Positions 25,549-32,388 of a stretch of 64,000 nt of DNA are shown here, piece by piece. Each line of letters begins with the position of its first letter. The stretch's first letter is position 1. The position numbers and the translations under genes are program-made. The notes below the pieces were generated by a model. It saw nothing but the letters and a program-made list of their open reading frames with translations. It did not search any database and had not been told where the DNA came from. This stretch comes from Acidobacteriota bacterium. GTDB lineage: Bacteria; Acidobacteriota; Thermoanaerobaculia; Multivoradales; Multivoraceae. Location: assembly GCA_028875725.1 (NCBI GenBank), contig JAPPCR010000023.1:341620-405619 (forward strand), read 5' to 3'.

Positions 25549-26592
25549 TCATCCTCCGCCCTTACCGCGCACGGCCCGGTCCCACTCCGCCATCCACGCG
25601 GCGCCGTTCTCCTCGATCATCTGCCAGTCCACCTCGGCGCGACGGAGTCGGGACTGCACGTCGGCTACCCACGGCGCCAGCCCGCCGGCGTCGAGGTCGA
25701 GCCGCGCCGGCAGGCGGAACGCCTCGCGCACCGCCAGCCCAAGGGCCTCGGGCGAGCCGAGCCAGTCGACAAAGGCCTCCGCCTCGGCCTCGCTGTCCGA
25801 GCCCGCGACCACGCCGACCGAGTCCTGGATCACGGCCGTGCCGCTCGCCGGAAAGCGGTAGGCAATCGGCGCGCCGCGATCAATCAGGGACAGCGTGTCG
25901 GTCATCTCCCACAACGTGAGCACGCCCTCCTGCCGCGTCAGCTTCTCGTGCAGGACCGCGGGGCTGTGGACATACTCCCGGGTCTGTCCGTCGAGCTGCC
26001 GCAGCCAGTCGAAGCCGGCCTCGGTGCTGCCCGTCTCCGACACCGAGTCCGCCAGGATCTTCCCGAAGATCGTCCGCATCGTGCCGCTCGCCAGCGGATC
26101 GCGGATCACGACCTCGTCGTGCCAGCGCTCGTCGAGAAGATCGTCCCAGTCGGTGGGCGCTTCGTCCTCGCCGATCACGTCGCGGTTGTAGACGATGATC
26201 GTCGGCGTCTGGTAGAGCGTGTAGTAGAGGCCCTCCGGATGCCGGTCGGCCGGATCGAGGGCCGCGGCCCAGGACGGCTCGGACGGCGCCAGCAGGCCCT
26301 CGGCCGCTCCTCGCGCCAGGATCGTCGCCGGGCCGCCAAACCACACGTCCGCCTGCGGGTTCGCCCGTTCCGACCGGATCCGGTCGTAGACCTCCTGCGA
26401 GCCCATGTCGAGCCAGCGCACGTCGACATCGGGCCGAGTCTGTTCGTACGCCTGCTCGACGACCGTCAGCAGATCCCGGCCGTGCGGTGAGTAGACCACC
26501 AGCGGTGTCCTCCCATCGCCCCCGCAGCTCGCCACGGCCGCGGCCGCCACGAGACAGAGGAGGACTGATAGACGGCCTAGGGCGTTCGGCAT
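25549..26592 (-). CDS. ABC importer substrate-binding lipoprotein (iron(III)-type family)
   Basis: Protein of 347 aa with a signal peptide ending in AVASC, a lipobox, so it is anchored in the periplasm. The mature part starts LVVYSPHGRDLLTVVEQAYE, the usual opening of the FbpA/AfuA and related clusters, with VWFGGPATILARGAAEGLL and IIVYNRDVI further on. The paired Tyr ligands of classical ferric-binding FbpA are not obvious, so the ligand (ferric chelate, thiamine, phosphonate or other) is unresolved. First gene of a five-gene minus-strand run; a relic copy of part of it lies at 27295-27378. Confidence 0.85.
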   Translation of the reverse strand: MPNALGRLSVLLCLVAAAAVASCGGDGRTPLVVYSPHGRDLLTVVEQAYEQTRPDVDVRWLDMGSQEVYDRIRSERANPQADVWFGGPATILARGAAEGLLAPSEPSWAAALDPADRHPEGLYYTLYQTPTIIVYNRDVIGEDEAPTDWDDLLDERWHDEVVIRDPLASGTMRTIFGKILADSVSETGSTEAGFDWLRQLDGQTREYVHSPAVLHEKLTRQEGVLTLWEMTDTLSLIDRGAPIAYRFPASGTAVIQDSVGVVAGSDSEAEAEAFVDWLGSPEALGLAVREAFRLPARLDLDAGGLAPWVADVQSRLRRAEVDWQMIEENGAAWMAEWDRAVRGKGGG

Positions 26593-26634
26593 CAGCCGCC
26601 AAGTGTACGTCGCCCCACGACGGGGCCGCGCGGT

Positions 26635-26964
26635 CTACAACGAGCGCGCCGCCAGCCGCGCCCCGACGAGGCGGTTCATGCTCACGCCTTCCTCGGCAGC
26701 CCGGATGGCCAACGCCCGGTGCGTCTCGGGCGGCACACGAACCATGAACTTGCCGCTGTATGCGCGGTCCGCGTACGGAACGGGCAGGTCCTCACCGTTC
26801 GCCCGCATGTCTTCGACGCTCTCGGCTACGAGACGCCGTACGCCCGCGAGCGCTTCTTCCGGCGTGGACGCGAGCCAACTGAGTGACGGAAACTCGGCGC
26901 ACAGGCCCACATGCTCCTCGTCTTCCGCCGACCACGTGACCCGGTACGTATAGTGGTCGCTCAC
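26635..26964 (-). CDS. hicB: HicB-family antitoxin
   Basis: Protein of 109 aa. The N-terminal half (TYRVTWSAEDEEHVGLCAEFPSL...) is the partial RNase H-like HicB fold that binds and blocks HicA. The C-terminal third (FMVRVPPETHRALAIRAAEE) is a ribbon-helix-helix DNA-binding domain, so it probably represses its own operon. The GTG at 26964 overlaps the hicA stop (GTGA). Confidence 0.85.
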   Translation of the reverse strand: MSDHYTYRVTWSAEDEEHVGLCAEFPSLSWLASTPEEALAGVRRLVAESVEDMRANGEDLPVPYADRAYSGKFMVRVPPETHRALAIRAAEEGVSMNRLVGARLAARSL

Positions 26965-27209
26965 TTCATCCCCTCCAGCTTGTCGATTGCCTCGAGCACC
27001 TGCCGCACCTGGTACGTCTTGGCCCTCCCCTTGGCATTCTGGATGTTCACCCTGGGGTCCCCCGGCCACGGAGTCCTGTAGGTGCGATGACTCGTACGGT
27101 TCTGACGCGGCTCGCCGAAGTACGCGTCGCAGACCGCGACCAACTCCCCGAAGCGAGCGCCCTTCGGGTTGCGGCGAAGCTTCGCCACGATGGCTTCGGT
27201 CTTCGCCAC
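26961..27209 (-). CDS. hicA: HicA-family mRNA interferase toxin
   Basis: Small basic protein of 82 aa with a dsRBD-like fold. HicA cleaves mRNA during translation. The central RTSHRTYRTPW carries the conserved catalytic-type histidine, and the end QVRQVLEAIDKLEG is typical. Toxin-first order with the antitoxin overlapping is the HicAB norm. The start is GTG at 27209. Confidence 0.8.
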   Translation of the reverse strand: MAKTEAIVAKLRRNPKGARFGELVAVCDAYFGEPRQNRTSHRTYRTPWPGDPRVNIQNAKGRAKTYQVRQVLEAIDKLEGMK

Positions 27210-27217
27210 CGAAGTAC

Positions 27218-27235
27218 GGTATCTCTATTGATACC
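27218..27235. promoter_or_regulatory. Palindromic operator candidate upstream of hicAB
   Basis: A perfect inverted repeat GGTATC-TCTATT-GATACC lies 8 bp upstream of the hicA start. It is A/T-richer than its surroundings. RHH-type HicB proteins bind such palindromes to autoregulate, so this is the likely operator. Confidence 0.55.
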
Positions 27236-27561
27236 GCAGCGCAACGCCTAGAGCGACGTCTTTCGGCTACCAACAAGCAAGACCGCACAGACGGTAAGCC
27301 CTCCCCGGTGCCGCGGGCCAGGAGCATCGCCGGACCGCCGAACCACACCTCCGTCTGCAGGTTCGCCAACTCCTCCCGCCCGGAACTCCGGGAAACTCCC
27401 GAAACGTCAGCTACTTGCGAGGGATCAGGATCCGAGACTGCTCGCAGAGAGTGGTTCCCGTTTGCCGGACGACCCCGCCAAGCGGCGGTTGGGCCGCTCC
27501 GCAGGAGAGCTCGCCTACCCCTGTTCGACGGCCGCCACAAGCCCAACGCGTCTTCGGCACC
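27236..27561. other. Gene-free gap upstream of hicA
   Basis: No intact gene is supported in these 326 nt. The only recognisable content is the degraded binding-protein fragment listed at 27295-27378. The gap separates hicA from the Sel1-repeat gene, both on the minus strand. Confidence 0.6.
27295..27378 (-). pseudogene. Relic of an ABC substrate-binding protein gene
   Basis: A 28-codon stretch reads REELANLQTEVWFGGPAMLL and onwards to GEGL, clearly homologous to SERANPQADVWFGGPATILA to AEGL in the intact gene at 25549-26592; similarity is also visible at the DNA level. Nothing homologous is seen on either side, so it is a fragment of a second, lost copy. It has no start or RBS and is not expected to be expressed. 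Confidence 0.75.
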
Positions 27562-29961
27562 TCACCTCAACCGACTGACGCCGACGGGCTCATCGACTCC
27601 ATCGACAAGCATCTTGCATTGCCCTCTTGATTGGAAGATCGTGACACGCGGCATGTAGCTGTACGAGTACTCGTAGTGGTACTCCGACTGTTCCCAGATC
27701 TGACCATTCGTCAGCTTGACGACGGTATCTCCTTCCCACCCCTCAAACTCTCCGTCAACCCTGCTCTCAACATCACACGTCGAAGGGACGCCCGTAGTCG
27801 CGACGGACGGCAGCCTCACGTCTGTGCCCGTGCGACCCGCGAAAGCCGCGCCGCTGACATCCCCGAGATCGTCCCCCACAGCGGACGCAGCGGATTCCGT
27901 CGGCAACTGCTCGCACCTGAACCTCTGGCTGGGCTTGGCGGTGCCGTCCGTTGAGCGCGAGAAGTCGTAGTAGAGGCCAGTGCCGTCAGGCTCGATGCGG
28001 AACATGTAGTCGAAGGTGCCATCGTCATCGAGACCGAAATCCCAGCGCCGGTCCAGTCCCCGGACCTCGAACTGTGTCGAGTACGTCGTGCCGGCAACCG
28101 ACACCTCACCGCCGTGCTCTAGCCGACTCAGCGTGAGTAGTACGTTCGTGCGGCTGAGGTCGGTCCCACCGAAGCAGCGCCACGTCTCCAGTGATTCAAG
28201 CCGCTCCTTCGCATCGTCGTCTCCGTTTTCCGCCGCGAGGCGATACCAACGCACGGCCTCGCGGAAGTCGCGGTCTACACCCCTACCGATCAGGTAAGCG
28301 CTGCCGAGGAGGTACATCGCTCCAGCATGGCCCTCCTCCGCAGCTCTGCGGAACCACCGTGCAGCCTCGGTGTCGTCCTCCGTCACACCCTGCCCCTGTG
28401 CGTAGATGAGTCCGAGGCTGAACTGCGCTCCAGCATGGCCCTGTTCGGCTGCCAACCGGTACCACCGCGCAGCCTCGGCATAGTCCTCGACTTCATATCT
28501 GTACCTCTGGCCGAGGCGGTACTGCTCCTCGGCGTCGACTCGCTCTTCAGCCCCAGGTGAACTCGGAAGCGCGTGCGCTGGCTCGGTCCGCCCGAGGGCT
28601 GCCACTGCATCGGGATGACCTTGGTCAGCGGCTAGGCGAAACCAGCGGGCAGCCTCAGCAGTGTCCTTCGGCACACCCTGGCCGTGGAGGTACATCACGC
28701 CGAGGTTGTGCTGGGCCTGTGCGAGCCCCTGCTCGGCGGCCAGCCGATAGAGCCGGGCGGCTTCGTCGGTGTCTCGGGGAACGCCATGACCATGCTGATA
28801 CATGTAGCCGAGATTGCCTTGTGCTCCTCCGTGGCCCTGTGCGGCAGCCGGGCGCAGCCAACGGAGAGCCATCACGTCGTCGGTCCCCATGTAGAGAGAC
28901 CCGACTTCGGCCATCGCTCCAGGGTGCCCCTGATTGGCCGCTCGGGTCGCCCAGAGTAGAACCTGCTTCGTTCTCTCGTCGTTATCCACACCGCCACGTC
29001 CTTCGGCGTACGCGACAGCGAGTTCGTACTGCGCCTCCGCGTCACCGCCTTCCGCGGCGCCCAGGAGTTGATTGAACCCGGCGTCGCCCTGTGCTTTAGA
29101 GCCGTCTCCGGCATCCTCCAGCGTCGCATCCAGCGAGGCCAACTCGTCGAGCGTGTCCCCAAACATCTCGAGCGTCTGGGCGTGGCCCTGTTGGGCTGCA
29201 CGATGGAGCCACCTCACTGCCTCGGCACCGTCTTCAGGCACACCGTCCCCCTCGATGTACAGCATGCCGAGCTTGAACTGTGCGTCGGCATGGCCTTGTT
29301 CAGCCGCCATGCGGAGCCAGCGGGCAGCTTCAACGGGGTCCTTCGGCACACCCCGGCCGTCGTGGTGGACCATCCACAGCAGAAACTGCGCATCGACGTA
29401 GCCTTGTTCGGCAGCGCGCCGGTACCAGCGCGCAGTTTCGGCGTAGTCCTGAGGGACGCCCGCGCCAACACTGTACATGCCGCCCATCTCGAACTGTGCC
29501 TCGGCGTCGCCCTGGTCGGCGGCACGGCGAATCCACTTGACGGCTTCGGCCTCGTCCTTGGGCACGCCCTGCCCGTTGTAGTACATCAGCCCGAGGTGGA
29601 ACTGCGCCATCGGATCGTTCTGCTCGACGGCTCGCCTATACAACCGAAGCGCTTCCGAGTAGTCCTGTGGCACGCCATGCCCGACTTGGTACAGACGCCC
29701 AAGCATGGCTTGAGCCTCGGCGTGGTCCTGCTCCGCAGCGAGCCGAATCCACTTCACCGCTTCTGCGGGGTCAGTCTGCATGTGCGTGACCCCGAGTTGA
29801 AGCGCGGAGGCGGCGTGCCCTCTCTCGGCCAAAGCCCGTAGTTGTGCGGCGTCAGACGGGTCCAGCCGGCCCGTGGTCTCAGTCTGGGGCTGAACGGCCG
29901 TGACCAGAGCTAGACCGCCGGCGAACGCGGCGAGTGCGAGTGCGGACCTCCTGTAAGCCAC
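27562..29961 (-). CDS. Secreted Sel1-repeat protein with C-terminal beta domain
   Basis: Protein of 799 aa with a signal peptide (about 1-23), then about thirteen Sel1/TPR-like repeats of about 36 residues (residues about 45-590). The repeats have the pattern AxxxLGxMYxxGxGVPxDxxEAxRWYRxAAEQGHAxAQ, and repeats 7, 8 and 11 are irregular. The last 200 residues are a non-repeat region ending in VKLTNGQIWEQSEYHYEYSY and KMLVDGVDEPV, a module also seen alone in small bacterial exported proteins. Function unknown; Sel1 proteins are usually scaffolds. GTG start at 29961. It stands alone, bounded by long gaps. Confidence 0.85.
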   Translation of the reverse strand: MAYRRSALALAAFAGGLALVTAVQPQTETTGRLDPSDAAQLRALAERGHAASALQLGVTHMQTDPAEAVKWIRLAAEQDHAEAQAMLGRLYQVGHGVPQDYSEALRLYRRAVEQNDPMAQFHLGLMYYNGQGVPKDEAEAVKWIRRAADQGDAEAQFEMGGMYSVGAGVPQDYAETARWYRRAAEQGYVDAQFLLWMVHHDGRGVPKDPVEAARWLRMAAEQGHADAQFKLGMLYIEGDGVPEDGAEAVRWLHRAAQQGHAQTLEMFGDTLDELASLDATLEDAGDGSKAQGDAGFNQLLGAAEGGDAEAQYELAVAYAEGRGGVDNDERTKQVLLWATRAANQGHPGAMAEVGSLYMGTDDVMALRWLRPAAAQGHGGAQGNLGYMYQHGHGVPRDTDEAARLYRLAAEQGLAQAQHNLGVMYLHGQGVPKDTAEAARWFRLAADQGHPDAVAALGRTEPAHALPSSPGAEERVDAEEQYRLGQRYRYEVEDYAEAARWYRLAAEQGHAGAQFSLGLIYAQGQGVTEDDTEAARWFRRAAEEGHAGAMYLLGSAYLIGRGVDRDFREAVRWYRLAAENGDDDAKERLESLETWRCFGGTDLSRTNVLLTLSRLEHGGEVSVAGTTYSTQFEVRGLDRRWDFGLDDDGTFDYMFRIEPDGTGLYYDFSRSTDGTAKPSQRFRCEQLPTESAASAVGDDLGDVSGAAFAGRTGTDVRLPSVATTGVPSTCDVESRVDGEFEGWEGDTVVKLTNGQIWEQSEYHYEYSYSYMPRVTIFQSRGQCKMLVDGVDEPVGVSRLR

Positions 29962-30490
29962 TTCGCGGAGACACTAACGCATGGCTACGGATGGGGTCAC
30001 TGTCTTCATCCTCGGACATCCGTCCAGACCCCTCCGAACTCGCTACCAACTGCGGCTAGCGAGCGCCCCGCCTCTCGGCGGCGGCGGCCACCTGGACGCA
30101 AATGCCCAGTTGCCTCGGGTTGCCCTAGCGCAGAGTGGTGTCTCGGTTTGGGCCGTGAGAGGAGCCGGCAGCAACGCTTTTCTGGATTCGCCGGCATATG
30201 CGGGTGAGGCCGACCCCAGCTCTGGCCGTAACGAATCGAGGATCGTTGTCTCATGTTCGAGTGAAGAGCGTTGGCCCGGGTCGGCTGTAGACGTTTCCGG
30301 CGATTCGTCGGTGTAACAGGGTGAAGGCCGCCGCCCCCCAGGCGACTGCGGACGTCTTCCAAGTCCACTCGGTGCATCGGGGTGAGCAGGAGCAAGTGCC
30401 TTCTTGCGTTGCCGCTAGCCCATCGGCACCCGCCCAAGAAAGGAGAACTCATCATGTCGATAGCAGATAGCCGCGTCTGAGCGACAGCGA
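29962..30490. other. Long stretch without a convincing gene
   Basis: No coding frame here shows plausible protein character; long frames on both strands are low-complexity artefacts of high GC. Two related stretches are seen: 30185-30212 and 30302-30330, sharing GATTCG, then CGG, then GGGTGA and GGCCG. A strong ribosome site with an 8-codon frame lies at 30441-30480 (listed separately). Confidence 0.5.
30454..30480 (+). CDS. Eight-codon mini-ORF behind a strong ribosome site
   Basis: AAAGGAG is followed after 8 nt by ATG and seven sense codons, then TGA (MSIADSRV). The Shine-Dalgarno quality is among the best in the window, which is unusual for so short a frame. It ends 10 nt before the tRNA-like hairpin. 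It may be a leader peptide or the 5' remnant of a gene interrupted by what follows. Translation is unproven. Confidence 0.3.
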   Translation: MSIADSRV

Positions 30491-30575
30491 GGGATTCGGT
30501 GGTTGGTCCAACGGCAAGACGCTGAAACGAGCTACCCAGAGACTGACGGTTCGAGTCCGTCGACCACCGAATCCC
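30491..30575 (+). ncRNA. tRNA-like element with 14-bp outer stem
   Basis: The ends GGGATTCGGTGGTT and GACCACCGAATCCC pair over 14 bp (one G-T). Just inside the 3' strand is a perfect T arm, GACGG-TTCGAGT-CCGTC (30545-30561). A D-arm-like GTC-CAACGGCAA-GAC lies near the 5' side (30506-30520). The anticodon arm does not fold properly (CTG/CAG with A-C mismatches) and the acceptor is twice normal length, so this is not a standard tRNA. It could be a degenerate tRNA, a structured RNA or an attachment-site relic. Confidence 0.5.
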
Positions 30576-30595
30576 ACGTGGCAACACGCTGGGTT

Positions 30596-30688
30596 CCCGC
30601 GGACGACGAGGAGCGGCTCGGCGGTCTCCGCGGTCGTCGTTTCAACCCGCCGGCCTTCCGCCTCAAGGGCGCTTTCGAGCGCGGGATC
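30596..30688 (-). pseudogene. Relic copy of the adjacent 99-aa hypothetical gene
   Basis: The minus-strand reading ALEAEGRRVETTTAETAEPL followed by LVVRG matches ELEAEGLRVETTTEDGEPVL followed by IVG of the intact gene at 31092-31391. The similarity stops about 20 nt from the tRNA-like hairpin. It has no start or complete domain, so it is a truncated duplicate. Confidence 0.6.
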
Positions 30689-30755
30689 GGTTCGCGGTGG
30701 CGTGACCTGACGTCCCACTGGCTCGGCCGCCCTCGCCGTTTCCTTGAGTGTCCAG

Positions 30756-31043
30756 CTACGCGGTCACGCGCAGTTGCAGGCCCAACGCCCGAGTGATCCG
30801 CATGACGGTCGTGAACGAGGGGTTGCCATCCTTCGAAAGGGCCTTGTACAGACCCTCCCGGCTCAAGCCCGCTTCCCGGGCCAGTCCGCTCATGATCCTT
30901 GCTCGCGCGATGTCGTTCAGCGCCGCTCGGATCAGGCTGCCGTCGCCCGGGTCCTCCTCCGCGCACGCCTCAAGGTACAGGCGGGAATCTTCCCGGCTAC
31001 CCAGATGCTCGGCCGCATCCCACTTGCTGAATGTCTCGGTCAT
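30756..31043 (-). CDS. HigA-type addiction module antidote (XRE fold), unpaired
   Basis: Protein of 95 aa of the putative addiction-module antidote family. It shows TFSKWDAAEHLGSREDSRLYLEA-type N-terminal helices, then ALNDIARARIMSGLAREAGL and SREGLYKALSKDGNPSFTTV, the diagnostic helix-turn-helix. The family normally follows a RelE-like killer gene. The gene 48 nt upstream (31092-31391) does not resemble RelE, so no known toxin is seen. The ATG at 31043 fits the family start. Confidence 0.85.
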   Translation of the reverse strand: MTETFSKWDAAEHLGSREDSRLYLEACAEEDPGDGSLIRAALNDIARARIMSGLAREAGLSREGLYKALSKDGNPSFTTVMRITRALGLQLRVTA

Positions 31044-31091
31044 CACTCCCGCTTTCCGGCACTTCGACCGCGACGAACTGTAGACCACAGT

Positions 31092-31391
31092 TCACACATC
31101 GGTCGATCCGGAGCGCCGTCCATCACACGCCGGCGTGACCAGACTCGGATGGAAGCGCCGGAGGTTGCGGAAGTAGGTACGGTGTGACTTGGCCAACCAG
31201 TCGAGGTCAACGGCATCGACATCGCCGACCTCGGCCAGCTGCCCTTCGAGCAGGCGACGAGGGTAGACCTTCATCTCGCCGACGATCAGGACCGGCTCGC
31301 CGTCTTCGGTGGTGGTCTCCACCCGAAGGCCCTCCGCCTCGAGTTCACGCCGGAGCAGATCTCCCAGGCGCTGGAGAACGTCACCCGACAC
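31092..31391 (-). CDS. Hypothetical protein upstream of the HigA-type antitoxin
   Basis: Protein of 99 aa that I do not recognise. The first 40 residues (helix, then RVETTTEDGEPVLIVGEMKV) suggest an alpha-beta fold. The middle AVDLDWLAKSHRTYFRNLRR is basic and aromatic. GTG at 31391 overlaps nothing but lies 2 nt after the dehydratase stop. It is followed by the antitoxin gene, and a degraded copy lies beyond that gene, so the pair may be a mobile or duplicated module. A toxin role is only a guess from position. Confidence 0.5.
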   Translation of the reverse strand: MSGDVLQRLGDLLRRELEAEGLRVETTTEDGEPVLIVGEMKVYPRRLLEGQLAEVGDVDAVDLDWLAKSHRTYFRNLRRFHPSLVTPACDGRRSGSTDV

Positions 31392-31393
31392 GG

Positions 31394-32359
31394 CTACGCG
31401 CTCTCAGGAACCTGGAGAACCCGCCTCAACGTCTCTCCGTCGATATTGCCGCCGCTGACGACCACCGCGGTGATCTTGCCGTCGCGCGGTATTGCGCCCT
31501 GCAAGAGGGCCGCCACACCGACCGCGCCGCCGCCTTCGACCACCCAGCCCTGCACATCGACCAGGAAACGCATCGCCGACGCGACCTGTTCCTCGGCAAC
31601 AAGCACCACATCGTCCAGGTAGCGCTTGCAGATCGGCACCGTCATCGAGCCCGTCTCGATATCGCCCGAGAGCGCCTCGGCAAGGGTGTTCCAGACTTGT
31701 GGTCTGTCGCTGTTGTGGAAGACGTTGAACATCGCCGGCGTCGATTCGGAACTCACGCCGATCACCTCGACCGCGGGGTTGAGCTCCTTGACCGCGGTGG
31801 CAACACCGGAAACCAGGCCGCCGCCGCCCACGGGGACCAGCACCCTTTCGACCCGGGGCAACTCGGAGACGATCTCGACACCGATGGTGCCGGCCCCGGC
31901 GATCACCCGCCTGTCGTTGTAGGGCGACAACCACGTCAAGCCGCCCCGGGCGCGGCGCAGGGCTTCGGCCTCGGCCTGATCGAAATCGTCACCGAAGAGC
32001 ACCGCTTCGGCAGCACCCGCGCCGTAGCGGTGTACTCCGCTTACCTTCTTCTTCGGCGTGCCGACGGGCATCAGAATCTGTGCCGATGCACCGCACAGAC
32101 GCGCGGCGTAAGCGACCGCCATCGCGAAGTTGCCCGAAGATGCGGCGATGATGCCCTGGGCCAGCGCCTTCTCGTCCAGCGACAGCATGGCGTTCAGCGC
32201 TCCTCGTATCTTGAACGAGTGGGTCCGATTGGCGTTCTCCAGTTTGAGAAACGTCCCGGCGCCGAGATCGGCAGCATCTTCGAGCGGTGTCGGCCGCAAA
32301 TGACCCCTCAGGCGGTGCTGCGCCCGGACGATGTCACCGAGGGTCGGGTGGTCTGTCAT
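31394..32359 (-). CDS. PLP-dependent threonine/serine dehydratase-family enzyme
   Basis: Protein of 321 aa, fold type II PLP enzyme. The Schiff-base lysine is Lys50 in THSFKIRGALN, the glycine-rich phosphate loop is PVGGGGLVSG and SSGNFAMAVA contacts substrate. It lacks the ACT domain of biosynthetic IlvA, so a catabolic role is likely: L-threonine, serine, 3-hydroxyaspartate or hydroxyectoine-derived substrate (EutB-like). The divergent partner is an ornithine-cyclodeaminase family gene 29 nt away, and EutB/EutC and BhcB/BhcD are known pairs of exactly these families. Confidence 0.85.
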   Translation of the reverse strand: MTDHPTLGDIVRAQHRLRGHLRPTPLEDAADLGAGTFLKLENANRTHSFKIRGALNAMLSLDEKALAQGIIAASSGNFAMAVAYAARLCGASAQILMPVGTPKKKVSGVHRYGAGAAEAVLFGDDFDQAEAEALRRARGGLTWLSPYNDRRVIAGAGTIGVEIVSELPRVERVLVPVGGGGLVSGVATAVKELNPAVEVIGVSSESTPAMFNVFHNSDRPQVWNTLAEALSGDIETGSMTVPICKRYLDDVVLVAEEQVASAMRFLVDVQGWVVEGGGAVGVAALLQGAIPRDGKITAVVVSGGNIDGETLRRVLQVPESA

Positions 32360-32388
32360 GGCGTCGTTCCCAACATAGTATTTTCGGA

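Noticed and set aside
27562..29961. Repeated motifs at about 108-nt intervals, considered as a tandem DNA repeat or CRISPR
   Set aside because: The period is that of Sel1 repeats in the protein, the copies vary, and no conserved short repeat with unique spacers exists.
29981..30316. 111-codon plus-strand frame in the long gap
   Set aside because: No Shine-Dalgarno and no recognisable sequence; typical of high-GC frames open by chance.
30491..30575. Selenocysteine tRNA
   Set aside because: No long variable arm and no TCA anticodon; the outer stem is longer than the tRNA-Sec acceptor.
30006..30587. 193-codon open frame on the minus strand
   Set aside because: It runs across the antisense of the tRNA-like hairpin and has Arg/Pro/His-rich low-complexity character; no ribosome site or domain is seen.
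31092..31391. RelE/HigB killer toxin
   Set aside because: The protein lacks the family pattern of basic residues and the RVYF-type ending, so the label is not supported.
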